A stretch of DNA of 64,000 nucleotides from Clostridium ljungdahlii DSM 13528 (GTDB lineage Bacteria; Bacillota; Clostridia; Clostridiales; Clostridiaceae), in contig NC_014328.1 in the NCBI RefSeq assembly GCF_000143685.1, forward strand, positions 1,922,001 to 1,986,000. Direction: 5' to 3'. Under the pieces are notes generated by a model. That model was not told the origin of the DNA. It ran no database searches and was given only the letters and a program-made list of their open reading frames with translations. Shown in pieces: positions 7,968 to 17,705 of the stretch (the first letter of the stretch is position 1; each line of letters starts with the position of its first letter). A program made the position numbers and the translations under genes.

Positions 7968-9965
7968 ATGAAAGCAGGATTTAGAGAATTTTGCAAGCAT
8001 GTTGATATAGTTAATTCTCAAAAAATTATAGATATCCTATCGAGTTTTGGAGATGATAAAGCTACTGGAAATCGTTCTGCAGGGTCGAAAGCAAGTACTG
8101 AAGCTGCAAATTATCTTTATAGAGAGTTTGAAAGGATTGGGTTGAAAAACCTAAATAGGGACAAGTTTTACAGTTGGGGTTGGACTTATAAAGGTGCTAA
8201 TATTTCATATAAAGATGAAGATGGACAAGAACAGAAGATTGTTTTAGGAGGTTATGCTACAAGTATAGAAGCAAAGGATGACTTTTTTAAAGTTGTAGAT
8301 GGTGGAAGTGGAACAATAAGTGACTATAAATCTTTGGGAGATGTTACAAATAAATTAGTGTTAATTAGTATTGATCCATTCAATGACTTTTGGATATCGC
8401 AACCAGCATATCAGGCTTATTTAAAAAGAGCAAAGGCTGTTCTTGTTGTTACAAAATATAAAGTACAGCATAAAGATTACCTTATATCTCAGCCAGTAGA
8501 AGGACCATCTTATGCTCATGTTCTTGCTATTAGTAAAAGAGATTCTGATATATTAAAAAACCTTATAAATAAATCTGCGGATAGGGAAATAACAGTTAAA
8601 TTAGATGCACATTCCTATGTTGAGTTAGAAAAAGCTTCTTACAATATATGGGGAGAAATACCTGGAAAAACTGATGAAGTTATATATTTAATGGCTCATT
8701 ATGATGGATATTATCATTCTTACTTTGATGATGCCTCTGGAGTTTCCACGATATTAGGTATAGCAAAGGCAATAATAGATAGTGGATATAAACCTAACAA
8801 AACTATACGAATTATTACTCATGGTGCTGAGGAATGGGGAAAAGAAAATTCAGATTATGACTGGGCAATGGGAGCCTATGAGGAAATTACTCATATTCAT
8901 CCAGAATGGTCAAAAAAAGCATTTGCTGTTATTAATATTGATGGAAATTTTCCTGTGCCTAATGAAAGAAATTTTCAGATAATGGTATCCGATGAATTAC
9001 TAAAATATACTAAAAAGAGTGTAAAACCCATTTTGCATCATACAGCCTATAAATTTGAATTTATATCACCAACTTCTACTGGCAGTGAAGAGTTTTGTTA
9101 TACTAAGACAGGTATTCCTTGTATTACAGCAAGGGATTCTATGACATCTAGTATATATTATACTAATATTTATCATAGTTCCATGGATAATAAAGCTTTT
9201 GGATTTGACACTAAAACCTATAAGTTAAATCATATATTATATGCAAAAATATTGTTTGATTTAGATGCTGTGCCTATTAGACCAATGGATTTTTATGAGC
9301 GTTTCTTTAAAATGAAAGAAACTATAGATTCTAATATTGTAGAAAAATCTTTGGTAAAAACTATTAAAAAGGCTTCCCATTATGCACAAGAATTATCTTC
9401 AAAAATAGAAAAATTAAATTTTAGAAATGCTAGCATGACAGGTGAAAATACTGATTGTATTAAGCTTAATTTAAAACTTTTTCAATTGTACAAAATGATG
9501 CAGAACAGTTTTATAAGATTAAATTGGGAAGTAAATGTTGTATTTCCTCATGAAAACTATGAAAAAAATGTTGATTTATTAAAAAAGTCAATTAAAGCGT
9601 TAAAAAATAGAAGAGAGAGCCTAGAAGAAATTGTTAACAAATATATAAAGTCTATCGATTTTAATAAATATGTCTATGATTTTGATAGAATAACCTATGA
9701 GTTTTTTTCAAGGCGTGTAACACATGGAAATAGTAATACTTGGGGTTATAATTTAGTAGAAAAACCAAATGAAGATTTATATGAAGTGGCACAATCTTTA
9801 AGAAGTAAGTTCAACGAAAAGAATCCAGATGTAGATGCAGAAATATCGGCATTGAGAAAAGCACTTAAAAGACAAGCTATGTATTTAAAAGAAATAGTTT
9901 TTAGGGAAAAAACTGATATTAAAAGAATAATAGTTAAAATGAAAAAGATTAGTTCTATAATTTAA
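7968..9965 (+). CDS. M28 family metallopeptidase with PA-like insert
   Basis: This 665-aa zinc aminopeptidase-like protein has no signal peptide, so it is likely cytoplasmic. The di-zinc site is visible as H244 in MAHYDGYY, the bridging Asp in FDDASGV, E288/E289 in HGAEEWG, the Asp in INIDGNF and the final His in IYHSSMD. Residues about 85-200 look like a protease-associated domain, and the C-terminal 220 residues are helical and charged, longer than in standard M28 enzymes. It probably trims peptides or hydrolyses N-acyl compounds. The start ATG 7968 follows GGGAGG by 7 nt; an upstream in-frame ATG at 7953 lacks a site. Confidence 0.82.
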   Translation: MKAGFREFCKHVDIVNSQKIIDILSSFGDDKATGNRSAGSKASTEAANYLYREFERIGLKNLNRDKFYSWGWTYKGANISYKDEDGQEQKIVLGGYATSIEAKDDFFKVVDGGSGTISDYKSLGDVTNKLVLISIDPFNDFWISQPAYQAYLKRAKAVLVVTKYKVQHKDYLISQPVEGPSYAHVLAISKRDSDILKNLINKSADREITVKLDAHSYVELEKASYNIWGEIPGKTDEVIYLMAHYDGYYHSYFDDASGVSTILGIAKAIIDSGYKPNKTIRIITHGAEEWGKENSDYDWAMGAYEEITHIHPEWSKKAFAVINIDGNFPVPNERNFQIMVSDELLKYTKKSVKPILHHTAYKFEFISPTSTGSEEFCYTKTGIPCITARDSMTSSIYYTNIYHSSMDNKAFGFDTKTYKLNHILYAKILFDLDAVPIRPMDFYERFFKMKETIDSNIVEKSLVKTIKKASHYAQELSSKIEKLNFRNASMTGENTDCIKLNLKLFQLYKMMQNSFIRLNWEVNVVFPHENYEKNVDLLKKSIKALKNRRESLEEIVNKYIKSIDFNKYVYDFDRITYEFFSRRVTHGNSNTWGYNLVEKPNEDLYEVAQSLRSKFNEKNPDVDAEISALRKALKRQAMYLKEIVFREKTDIKRIIVKMKKISSII

Positions 9966-10018
9966 GTTCACTTTGCATCCATAGGTTTTTACAAATCTAT
10001 GGATGTGAAATGAACCTT
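9964..10018 (+). terminator. Long imperfect hairpin after the M28 peptidase
   Basis: Arms of about 21 nt (9964-9984 and 9997-10018) pair through TGCATCCATAG/CTATGGATG and an outer AAGTTCA/TGAACCTT with small mismatches. The hairpin begins inside the stop codon. A T-run is missing, so its termination strength is uncertain. Confidence 0.5.
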
Positions 10019-10088
10019 AAACAATATTGCTTATATAATGATTATTTTTCTAAAGAATATGCCAATGCTGCTTTACAGTAAAGTTTGA

Positions 10089-10571
10089 TCATTTGCTTTT
10101 TATATAGAAAGATTTATTGTCTATAGCCCTCATTGTAGCCAGTATGCCATCAAGATGATCGTATTCATGTTGTATTAATTCTGATAGATCTCCTTTGAAC
10201 TTCAGTGTTTTATCTGCAAAATTTATATCTTTGTATATTATAGAGCATTCTTTATAGCGTTTAACTTTTACTAAAAGATTTGGAAAGGACATACAGTCAT
10301 CCATTACGTCCATCATTTCTTTGTTATCAAATTTAAGTACTGGATTAATAAAAACTATAGGCTTGTCAATATACATATATATCAATCTTTTAAATACCCC
10401 AATTTGTGGAGCGGCAATTGCTCTGCCTGCATTGTATTTTTTACGAAAGTCAATTAAGGTATCATGTAAATCTAAAACAGTTTCCTTTATTGAATCCATG
10501 TCTTCTTTTTCTACAGGTAAACTTTTTTTGTATAAAGCATCATTTCCAAGTAATAGTATTTCTTTTATCAT
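10089..10571 (-). CDS. Peptide deformylase-like protein
   Basis: All three deformylase motifs are present in this 160-aa protein. Motif 1 is GRAIAAPQ (49-56; usual GxGLAAxQ). Motif 2 is DDCMS with metal ligand C93 (usual EGCLS). Motif 3 is QHEYDHLDG with H135, E136 and H139. Deformylases remove the formyl group from the initiator Met of new proteins, using Fe2+. The departures in motifs 1 and 2 mark it as a secondary paralogue rather than the housekeeping copy next to fmt. It is divergent from the MocR-type regulator at 10667. SD AAGGAGG precedes the ATG. Confidence 0.85.
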   Translation of the reverse strand: MIKEILLLGNDALYKKSLPVEKEDMDSIKETVLDLHDTLIDFRKKYNAGRAIAAPQIGVFKRLIYMYIDKPIVFINPVLKFDNKEMMDVMDDCMSFPNLLVKVKRYKECSIIYKDINFADKTLKFKGDLSELIQHEYDHLDGILATMRAIDNKSFYIKSK

Positions 10572-10666
10572 AAAATAGCCTCCTTGTTGTACATTTGATA
10601 AAATAGTACTATATAATTGTAACTATAAAAAGGTATGATTTTTATAAAAATTAAGGGGATGATTTT

Positions 10667-12091
10667 ATGGAGATACCAATATTTATTAAGAGGCACAGTG
10701 AAAAACCACTGTATATTCAGATATATGAATGTTACAAAAAAGCAATATTAGAAGGTACACTTAAAAGAGGGGATAGGCTAGAGTCTATAATGCAGCTTAA
10801 AAATAGACTTTGTGTTAGCAGAAATACGGTTCAAGGGGCATATGATCAACTACTATGTGAAGGTTATATATATAGCAAAAATGGAAGTGGCTATTATGTG
10901 GAATATATAGAAGATCAAATAAAAACCGCCCAAAAAGAAAATATACCCTTAAAACTTAAACCCTTAAAAAGCATTCATATAGATGATAAAGTATATCCTT
11001 ATAATTTCAAACCTGGTTCAGTGGATCGTAAAAGTTTTCCATTTGAAAATTGGAGGAAAATTGAGCAAAGCCTTATGAAAAAAGAAAATATAGATATATT
11101 AACCTATTCAGATCCTAGAGGTGAATTTGAATTAAGAAGTCAAATTGCAAGTTATGTTAAAAGTTCAAGAGGAGTAATTTGTTCTCCTGACCAGATAATT
11201 ATAGGTGCAGGAACGCAGACTTTGATGGCTGTATTATGTGACTTGTTTAGTGAATCTTGTAATAAAAATATTGCTTTTGAGGAACCTGGATTTTCTGCTG
11301 TAAGAAAGGTTTTTGAATGGTATGGATATAACATAGAGCCAATTGAATTGACACAAGTGGGAATGAATATAGAAAAGCTTGAAAGCCTTAAAGTGGCTCC
11401 TGAGTTTATATATGTAACCCCATCCAACCAGCATCCTTTGGGAATGTCCATGCCTGTTTCAAATCGTATAAAACTTCTTAATTTTATTAGTAAGGGTAGG
11501 GGATATATTATTGAAGACGACTACGACAGTGAATTTAGATATAACGTAAATCCTATACCTTCACTTCAAAGTTTGGATAGTGAAGATAGAGTGATTTACC
11601 TTGGAACTTTTTCAAAAACTCTTTTTCCAGGAATGCATGTTGGCTATATGATTTTACCTGAAAATATAATGAATCTTTTTATTGAAAAGGGAAACTTTAT
11701 AAATCAAACTGCATCAAAAATTCATCAGCTGACAATTGCAGAATTTATGAAAGAAGATTTATTTGAAGCACATCTTAGAAAAATGAGAAATATATATGCT
11801 AAAAAGCAGCAATTTCTTATAGACTGTATAAAACAGCAACTTGGAGAAGATGTTGTGATTTATGGGGAGAGAGCAGGAGTTAATATTGCACTTCAGGTAA
11901 AAAATAATCTAAATGAATTGGAATTGATAAATAGGGCTTTAGAAAATGGAATTAAAGTCTATCCCATATCATTTTATTATTTTGATCAAGGTAATTATAA
12001 AGAAGGTAATATGGTTTTCATGGGATATGGACATTTAAGCTTTGATGATATGGAAAATGGAATAAAACTTTTGAAAAAAGCCTGGTTTTAA
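10667..12091 (+). CDS. MocR/PdxR-type GntR regulator with aminotransferase domain
   Basis: This 474-aa protein pairs an N-terminal GntR winged helix (about 10-75, ending RLCVSRNTVQGAYDQL) with a class I aminotransferase fold. The PLP Lys is K317 in GTFSKTLFPG, and EDDYDSEF is the typical MocR acidic motif. Such proteins use PLP or a PLP-amino acid adduct as effector and control vitamin B6, GABA, or cell wall and transport genes. No pdxS/pdxT or GABA genes are adjacent, so the target is open. The divergent deformylase-like gene is the nearest candidate. SD AAGGGGATG precedes the ATG. Confidence 0.9.
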   Translation: MEIPIFIKRHSEKPLYIQIYECYKKAILEGTLKRGDRLESIMQLKNRLCVSRNTVQGAYDQLLCEGYIYSKNGSGYYVEYIEDQIKTAQKENIPLKLKPLKSIHIDDKVYPYNFKPGSVDRKSFPFENWRKIEQSLMKKENIDILTYSDPRGEFELRSQIASYVKSSRGVICSPDQIIIGAGTQTLMAVLCDLFSESCNKNIAFEEPGFSAVRKVFEWYGYNIEPIELTQVGMNIEKLESLKVAPEFIYVTPSNQHPLGMSMPVSNRIKLLNFISKGRGYIIEDDYDSEFRYNVNPIPSLQSLDSEDRVIYLGTFSKTLFPGMHVGYMILPENIMNLFIEKGNFINQTASKIHQLTIAEFMKEDLFEAHLRKMRNIYAKKQQFLIDCIKQQLGEDVVIYGERAGVNIALQVKNNLNELELINRALENGIKVYPISFYYFDQGNYKEGNMVFMGYGHLSFDDMENGIKLLKKAWF

Positions 12092-12215
12092 ATTTACAAA
12101 ACTGGGCATCAATTATACTGCCTACCTTAGTGAAAAGATAAACATATGGCGTGGAAAATACTTCTCTGGTAGAACGAAATTGGATGGAGTATTGAATAAA
12201 AATTGTAATAAAAGA

Positions 12216-12259
12216 TAAGCTATAAATGATTTTACATTTATCATCTACAGCTTATTTTT
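12216..12259 (+). terminator. Terminator between convergent genes
   Basis: A stem with arms TAAGCT-TA-ATGAT (12216-12230 and 12240-12254) and two mismatches is followed by a T-run. It lies between the MocR gene and the minus-strand receiver gene. Confidence 0.6.
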
Positions 12260-12299
12260 ATATCAATTGTACTTCATTTTTCATATAGAAACGACTTAA

Positions 12300-13088
12300 T
12301 TATTTTTTCATTTCTTTAAATATGTTTTTGACTTGCTTATTAAGAGCATAAGTTTTAATATTGGATTTTAATTTTGATATAAACAACTGTTCATTTATAG
12401 GTTTAGTTATAAAATCATCAGCCCCAGAATTTAAAATAGATGCAAGGGTTTTAGGATTATCTAGGGATGTAACAGCTATTATAGAAGCTTTTAGATTGGC
12501 TTTCCTTATATCCCTGATTAAATTTTGGCCAAACTCATTTTCTAATATAATATCAACTAAATATATATCATATTTTTTATTGCTGTTCAGTAAGTCCTTA
12601 CTAGATTTATAGGAATCCACATTATTTATATTATACTTTTTAAATAGATCTTTTTCGATTAAAGAGTCGAAACTACTGTCGTCTATAATTGCAATTTTTG
12701 CTTCCCTTAAATCTTCCATATATTTATCTGATTGAAATATAGAATCTATACGTTGAATAATTTGTTCATTTAAATCCTTTTTTAAAATATAATCGGTTAC
12801 ACCTAAGTTCAGAAGCTTTTTTTTTGTTTCATCAATTGCATTACTAGTTACAACAAATATAGGGATATCTTTTTTACTGCTGTAATTTATATCCTTAAGA
12901 AAATTTTCTATAGAACCTCCTTTTGCATAAAGAGATGTTATAATGATATCTATATCGGAATCCTGTAGTATTTTATAAGCTTCATTGAAATTATCAGCGG
13001 ATATATAGGAATAGTTACCTTGTACTAAGGTATTTTTTACAATGTTACAAAAAAATTCACTTTCTTCAATATGTAAAACAGTATGCAT
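12300..13088 (-). CDS. Tandem receiver-domain protein (no output domain)
   Basis: This 262-aa protein consists of two CheY-like receiver domains. The C-terminal one (about 128-250) is complete: DD in IAIIDDSSFD, phospho-acceptor Asp in YLVDIILENEFG, Thr in VTSLD and Lys in TKPIN. The N-terminal one (1-115) keeps the acidic pair as EE but has Ser where the acceptor Asp belongs (IIITSLYAKGG), so it cannot be phosphorylated in the normal way. It has no DNA-binding or enzymatic output. It may be a phosphate sink or adaptor. No histidine kinase is nearby. The start ATG 13088 follows GGGGTGAAGT; an upstream in-frame ATG at 13166 is less likely. Confidence 0.85.
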   Translation of the reverse strand: MHTVLHIEESEFFCNIVKNTLVQGNYSYISADNFNEAYKILQDSDIDIIITSLYAKGGSIENFLKDINYSSKKDIPIFVVTSNAIDETKKKLLNLGVTDYILKKDLNEQIIQRIDSIFQSDKYMEDLREAKIAIIDDSSFDSLIEKDLFKKYNINNVDSYKSSKDLLNSNKKYDIYLVDIILENEFGQNLIRDIRKANLKASIIAVTSLDNPKTLASILNSGADDFITKPINEQLFISKLKSNIKTYALNKQVKNIFKEMKK

Positions 13089-13117
13089 ATACTTCACCCC
13101 TTGGAGAATATTTATCT

Positions 13118-13278
13118 GATGTCTACCTACTAGAACACTCCCATGTACGTTGTGAAAGCAATTCACTTTAAATCAAAGATTTAAGTTCTCGGCTTGCACA
13201 CAACGAAAGCGACTATCACCAAATCAAAGATTTGGGATATATGCTTTTCCCACTAAGTAAGATTCATTGATAATTACG
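13118..13278 (-). repeat. R1 repeat, divergent copy (D) with duplicated loop unit
   Basis: The left end GATGTCTACCTACTAGAACAC matches copy B (30336-30356). The middle carries two tandem copies of a unit built on GAAAGC...AAATCAAAGATTT; the same unit occurs once in copy C (37127-37154). The GCATCAGATG palindrome of other copies is missing. This region makes up most of the spacer between the receiver gene and the divergent ogt gene. Confidence 0.55.
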
Positions 13279-13396
13279 TTATTAGATATATTATCGTAGA
13301 TATATAGGAAATAATTAATATGTTTTACATAGTTTTTAAAAATACTTATAATAAAGTTATATTATTAAAGAGAAAAAAAAATAGGGAGGAAGCGGC

Positions 13397-13867
13397 ATGA
13401 ATAATGGATTTTATTATGAAACGAAAATTGGTAAAATAGGTATTGTTGAAAATGGAAAGGCCATTACTCATATAACTTTTGGAAAAATGAATTTTCAAGA
13501 TATATGTATAAATGAAACATCTTTATTGAAAAATGCAGGCAATCAGCTCCAAGAATATTTGGAGGGAAAAAGAAAAAAGTTTGATTTGCCTCTGGAACCG
13601 CAGGGTACGGAATTTCAAAAAAAAGTATGGGATGCACTGCAGGATATTCCCTATGGCAAAACATTTAGTTATAAAGATGTGGCCCAAAATATAGGAAATA
13701 TAAAGGCTTGTCGTGCTGTTGGCATGGCAAACAACAAGAACCCTATTCCTATATGTATTCCATGCCATCGTGTTATAGGTTCAAATGGCAAATTAGTTGG
13801 CTATGCAGGTGGTTTACATATAAAAGAAAAACTTTTAGAAATAGAGAAGCAAAATGCAGATAGTTAA
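13397..13867 (+). CDS. ogt: Methylated-DNA--protein-cysteine methyltransferase
   Basis: This 156-aa suicide DNA repair protein transfers O6-alkyl groups from guanine to its own Cys. The active-site motif IPCHRVIG contains C123. The upstream helix-turn-helix segment FSYKDVAQNIGNIKACRAVG includes the Arg finger for base flipping, and GYAGGLHIKEKLLEIE is the C-terminal signature. It is shorter than Ada and lacks AraC domains, so it is the Ogt/MGMT type. The alkD-like gene begins 72 nt downstream on the same strand, so the two probably form an alkylation-repair operon. SD AGGGAGGAAG precedes the ATG. Confidence 0.93.
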   Translation: MNNGFYYETKIGKIGIVENGKAITHITFGKMNFQDICINETSLLKNAGNQLQEYLEGKRKKFDLPLEPQGTEFQKKVWDALQDIPYGKTFSYKDVAQNIGNIKACRAVGMANNKNPIPICIPCHRVIGSNGKLVGYAGGLHIKEKLLEIEKQNADS

Positions 13868-13939
13868 GGTTGAAGTTCTTTAACTGTGAAATTGTATGAA
13901 CTTCTGCAAGTTATTTTTCTAGTAATGGGGGAAATTAGT

Positions 13940-14641
13940 ATGAGTGAAAATGATTTGTATAAAAGAATGATAAGAGAAAAAATTTTTGAATTGGCGGATG
14001 ATGAATATAAAAAATTTCAAGAAAATTTGTGTCCCGACAATGATAATATTGTAGGAGTAAGACTTCCGCTTTTAAGAGATCTTGCCAGAGAAATAGCTAA
14101 AGGAGATTGGCGTACTTATATAAAAACCGCACAGGATGAATATTATGAAGAAATTATGCTTCAGGGAATGGTAATTGGATGTGTGAGAACTGATGTTGAA
14201 GAAAGGTTAAGGTATATTACAAATTTTGTTCCTAAAATTGATAATTGGGGTGTTTGTGACAGCTTTTGTAGTGGATTAAAGTTTACAAAGTCCAACATGC
14301 AGCGTGTATGGGAGTATTTACAGTCTTATGCATTTTCTGAAAAAGAATTTGAAGTCCGTTTCTTTGTTGTAATGCTTCTTGATTTTTATATAAAGGAGAA
14401 TTATGTTGATAAGGTGCTAAAATCATTAGATAAAATAAAGCACAAAGGTTATTATGTTAAAATGGCTGTTGCCTGGGCCGTTTCAACTTGTTATATTAAA
14501 TTTCCAGAAAAAACAATGGAATATCTGAAAAATAATACATTAGATAATTTTACATATAATAAGGCACTGCAAAAAATAGTTGAGTCCTTGAGAGTTGGAG
14601 AAGATGCAAAAGTGATTATTCGAAGCATGAAACGTAAATGA
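13940..14641 (+). CDS. alkD: DNA alkylation repair protein, AlkD family
   Basis: This 233-aa all-helical HEAT-like repeat glycosylase removes 3- and 7-alkyl purines, especially bulky or cationic ones. The repeats start with GVRLPLLRDLAREIAKGDW, and DNWGVCDSFC contains the Trp and Asp conserved in AlkD. Length matches the family. I place the start at ATG 13940 after GGGGGAAATT; the frame is open upstream to a GTG at 13886 but the SD decides. It follows ogt closely, which gives two complementary alkylation repair activities, and ends in a strong terminator. Confidence 0.9.
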   Translation: MSENDLYKRMIREKIFELADDEYKKFQENLCPDNDNIVGVRLPLLRDLAREIAKGDWRTYIKTAQDEYYEEIMLQGMVIGCVRTDVEERLRYITNFVPKIDNWGVCDSFCSGLKFTKSNMQRVWEYLQSYAFSEKEFEVRFFVVMLLDFYIKENYVDKVLKSLDKIKHKGYYVKMAVAWAVSTCYIKFPEKTMEYLKNNTLDNFTYNKALQKIVESLRVGEDAKVIIRSMKRK

Positions 14642-14644
14642 AAT

Positions 14645-14680
14645 AAAAAGACACCAATTTTTGTTAATAGGTGTCTTTTT
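14645..14680. terminator. Bidirectional terminator
   Basis: An 11-bp perfect stem (14645-14655 with 14670-14680), AAAAAGACACC with GGTGTCTTTTT, gives a T-run on both strands. It separates alkD from the convergent EamA transporter gene. Confidence 0.88.
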
Positions 14681-14698
14681 CATATAGGATTCAAATTT

Positions 14699-15577
14699 TT
14701 AACTAGAGCTTACACATTTATCTTTTGCTAATACAATTGTACAAATTAGTATAAGAGCACTTCCAACCAATATTGCAAGAGACATTTGCTCATTGAGAAA
14801 CAGTACACCTAAAAATACACTAACTATAGGTTCGAAAGTTCCTAGTATGGATGAAGATGATACTCCTATTAGTTCTATAGCTTTTAGAAGTAAAATTATT
14901 GATAATATAGTTGAAACTACAGAAATTCCTAAATAGCAAACTACAATTTTAAAATTAAAGTTTAAAGCTACGGTTTTGTTAAACAGCCCACATAGAGCTG
15001 TACCTATTGTTGAACCTAGACAAAGATACATAGTAGTAACCCTATTATCTAAAGACCGGATGGATTTTAAATTAAGGGCGATTAGTGTGAGTCCATAGGA
15101 AAAACCTGAAAATAGAGCTAAGGAAATTCCTAAAATATCTATAGTATTATTTTTAAAACCAACTAATGTGTAAATACCAGCTGCAGCAAGTAATAGGGAT
15201 ATAATTTTTTTAGTACTCATTTTATCTTTATAAAATATAAAACCTGCTATGCAAACTACAACTGGATATATAAAATGCAAAGTAGTTGCAAGGCCCCCAC
15301 CTAAATAATTATAAGATATAAATAAAGCTTGAGTTGTTATAGTATATCCAGTAATACCAATGGATATAAGTAACAGCACCTGTTCCTTTTTTAAGTTAAT
15401 ATTAATGTGGCTAAAGTTTAAGTACAAAAATAATATTAATGTTGAAATCAAAAATCTAAATAGTAATACGGTGGTTGGATTAGAACCATTGAAATATGCA
15501 ATTCTAGCCAAAATAGGCATAATCCCAAATGCTGTTGATGATAAAAGTGCATAAGCTATTCCTTTGTAATTATTCAA
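14699..15577 (-). CDS. EamA/DMT superfamily transporter
   Basis: This 292-aa integral membrane protein has ten predicted helices arranged as two EamA repeats. The second repeat begins near LGISLALFSGFSYGLTLIALNLK, and FEPIVSVFLGVLFLNEQMS is the typical end-of-repeat motif. Members of the drug/metabolite transporter superfamily export amino acids, nucleotide bases or other metabolites; the substrate is unknown here. The start is TTG at 15577 after AAAGGAGGAC with 7-nt spacing. It is a single gene, convergent with alkD. Confidence 0.88.
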   Translation of the reverse strand: MNNYKGIAYALLSSTAFGIMPILARIAYFNGSNPTTVLLFRFLISTLILFLYLNFSHININLKKEQVLLLISIGITGYTITTQALFISYNYLGGGLATTLHFIYPVVVCIAGFIFYKDKMSTKKIISLLLAAAGIYTLVGFKNNTIDILGISLALFSGFSYGLTLIALNLKSIRSLDNRVTTMYLCLGSTIGTALCGLFNKTVALNFNFKIVVCYLGISVVSTILSIILLLKAIELIGVSSSSILGTFEPIVSVFLGVLFLNEQMSLAILVGSALILICTIVLAKDKCVSSS

Positions 15578-16134
15578 AACTTGTCCTCCTTTTGGATGTC
15601 AATAAAAAGCCTAAAAAAGCCATACATATTATAGCATAAATTTGAAACTGTTATAACAGAAATAATATATTTTGCTCATTTATTACAACAGCTTTTTCAT
15701 ATTTTATACCAAATACTTTCACTGAATAAATTGTTTGACATTTTATACATCTGATACATTCATCGTAGTGAACTTTTACATTGTGATCTTTTTGCACAAT
15801 ATCCGTGCTTTTACATACTCAGGCAATAAATTATTAACGAAGTAAACTGCTCTTATAACAGAAACGCCATGACTTGATAAGGCAACTTTAGGCATCTAAA
15901 GCCATATATATGTGTCACATTTCTGTAAGCCTTGGAGATGGAAATATACATATTGTAATAGCATAGTAAGTGGTAGAATATAGAAATTATAGAATTTTGA
16001 CAAATTAAAAAAAATTGTGACAAATTAAAAAAAAGCATAAAACTATGATAAAATATTGTTTGTAGAATAATAAACAAGTGTTATTAAAAAAGGACTAATC
16101 TATTAGTAGACATTTTTGAAGGGGGATATTTCAA
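15578..16134. other. Spacer with possible decayed coding sequence
   Basis: This spacer is 557 nt between the EamA gene and the amino acid permease. On the minus strand, fragments in different frames read VALSSHGVSVIRAVYFVNNLLPEYVK (here split by frame changes) and a Cys-rich piece DECIRCIKCQTIYSV, interrupted by stops. They may be the remains of an iron-sulfur protein gene, but no frame is intact and I cannot assign a family. The last 150 nt hold the permease promoter region, including a duplicated GACAAATTAAAAAAA. Confidence 0.3.
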
Positions 16135-17535
16135 GTGGAAGAAAAAGAATTAACACGTGGTCTAAAAGCTCGTCATATTGAATTGATTGCTTTAGGTGGC
16201 ACAATTGGCGTAGGCTTATTCATGGGATCAGCTAGTACGATTAAATGGGCCGGGCCATCGGTACTGTTGGCTTATGGAGTAGCCGGCATTGCTATGTATA
16301 TAGTTATGAGAATTATGGGAGAAATGCTTTACCTTGAACCATTGACAGGTTCTTTTGCAAATTATGCAAATAAATATATATGTCCTTGGGCTGGATATAT
16401 GACAGCATGGTGTTATTGGTTTATGTGGATAGCTGTTGGTATGTCGGAAGTTACTGCTTTAGGTATTTATATGCATTATTGGTTCCCAGCTTTACCAGCC
16501 TGGATTCCAGCTTTAATCGGTGTGGCTATTCTTGCTGCTGCTAATCTGACTTCAGTTAAGTTTTATGGTGAATTTGAGTTTTGGTTTTCCTTAATTAAGA
16601 TTGTCACGATTATAGCTATGCTTATAATCGGATTTGGATTGATTTTCTTTGGTTTTGGTAACCACGGTCAAGCTATTGGTTTAGCAAATCTTACAGCAAA
16701 TGGAGGCTTCTTTGCCGGCGGTTGGAAAGGTTGGTTATTTGCCTTATGCTTGGTAACAGCATCTTATCAGGGCGTAGAACTTATCGGCATTACAGCAGGA
16801 GAAGCGCAGGACCCAAAAAACACATTAAGAAAAGCAACGAAAAATATCATTTGGCGTATATTGATTTTTTATATCGGTGCTATATTTGTAATTGTAACTA
16901 TTTATCCATGGAATAAAATCAGTGCTCTTGGCAGCCCATTCGTTTTAACTTTTGCTAAAATTGGGATTTCCGCTGCTGCTGGAATCGTCAATTTTGTAGT
17001 ACTGACAGCCGCAATGTCTGGCTGCAACAGTGGAATTTATAGCTGTGGTCGTATGCTTTATACCTTGTCAAAAAACGGACAGGCTCCTAAATTTCTTGGT
17101 AAAGTAACCAAAGATGGTGTACCAGCCAATGCTATTAAAGTAACTTTAGCTTGTTTGCTTGCTTGTGTGGCTTTAAATTATATCTGTCCAAATTCTAAAT
17201 TATTTGTTTATATCTATAGTGCCAGTGTTCTTCCGGGCATGGTTCCATGGATTGTTTTATGCATTAGTCAAATAAAATTTCGAAAAGAACATGCATCCGA
17301 AATGGCAGGGCATCCTTTTAAATCAAAGCTTTTCCCATACGCCAACTATATTGTAGTAGGGTATCTTTTCTTAGTTCTAATTGGCATGTGCTTTAACTCT
17401 GATACTCAGATGTCTTTACTTGTTGGTGCGGTGTTCTGTGTCATCGTTACTATCGGCTATTTTGCTTTTGGCATTAACAAGCGGGGTGCTCTGAAAGCAG
17501 AAGAATTTGAAGATGAAAAATTAGAAAGTAAATAA
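16135..17535 (+). CDS. APC superfamily amino acid permease
   Basis: This 466-aa protein has twelve predicted membrane segments. [20 protein letters not shown] at the N-terminus is the hallmark of the amino acid transporter (AAT) family, which includes LysP, AroP, CycA and the Bacillus AapA/YbxG proteins. [14 protein letters not shown] [16 protein letters not shown] in helix 6 is also conserved. It imports one or more amino acids with protons; the specificity is not readable. GTG start after GGGGGATATT. Arg CGT, Ile ATC and Gly GGC codons are more common than in flanking genes, which suggests acquisition from another Firmicute. Confidence 0.88.
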   Translation: MEEKELTRGLKARHIELIALGGTIGVGLFMGSASTIKWAGPSVLLAYGVAGIAMYIVMRIMGEMLYLEPLTGSFANYANKYICPWAGYMTAWCYWFMWIAVGMSEVTALGIYMHYWFPALPAWIPALIGVAILAAANLTSVKFYGEFEFWFSLIKIVTIIAMLIIGFGLIFFGFGNHGQAIGLANLTANGGFFAGGWKGWLFALCLVTASYQGVELIGITAGEAQDPKNTLRKATKNIIWRILIFYIGAIFVIVTIYPWNKISALGSPFVLTFAKIGISAAAGIVNFVVLTAAMSGCNSGIYSCGRMLYTLSKNGQAPKFLGKVTKDGVPANAIKVTLACLLACVALNYICPNSKLFVYIYSASVLPGMVPWIVLCISQIKFRKEHASEMAGHPFKSKLFPYANYIVVGYLFLVLIGMCFNSDTQMSLLVGAVFCVIVTIGYFAFGINKRGALKAEEFEDEKLESK

Positions 17536-17550
17536 ATAAAATAATGCAAG

Positions 17551-17587
17551 CACCATTATGAGTCTTATTACCCATGATGGTGTTTTT
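17551..17587 (+). terminator. Terminator of the amino acid permease gene
   Basis: A 10-bp stem (17551-17560 with 17573-17582, one G:T pair) is followed by a T-rich run, 16 nt after the stop codon. Confidence 0.85.
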
Positions 17588-17705
17588 GTTATGTATAAAT
17601 ATCTTTTTACTAGAAAAACTATAAAAGATAAGATATGGAATATTGTATAATATCCATCAGCATAATCTAAAAAAGTACAAAATATTAAAATAGGAGGAGC
17701 TTTAT

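Noticed and set aside
12095..12217. Open frame after the MocR gene ending in GRTKLDGVLNKNCNKR
   Set aside because: It overlaps the MocR 3' end out of frame, has no start codon or SD, and about 40 codons is within chance for this composition.
15853..16077. 74-codon minus-strand ORF
   Set aside because: There is no SD, and its composition is Phe/Ile/Leu-rich as expected from AT-rich non-coding DNA; it runs through the permease promoter.
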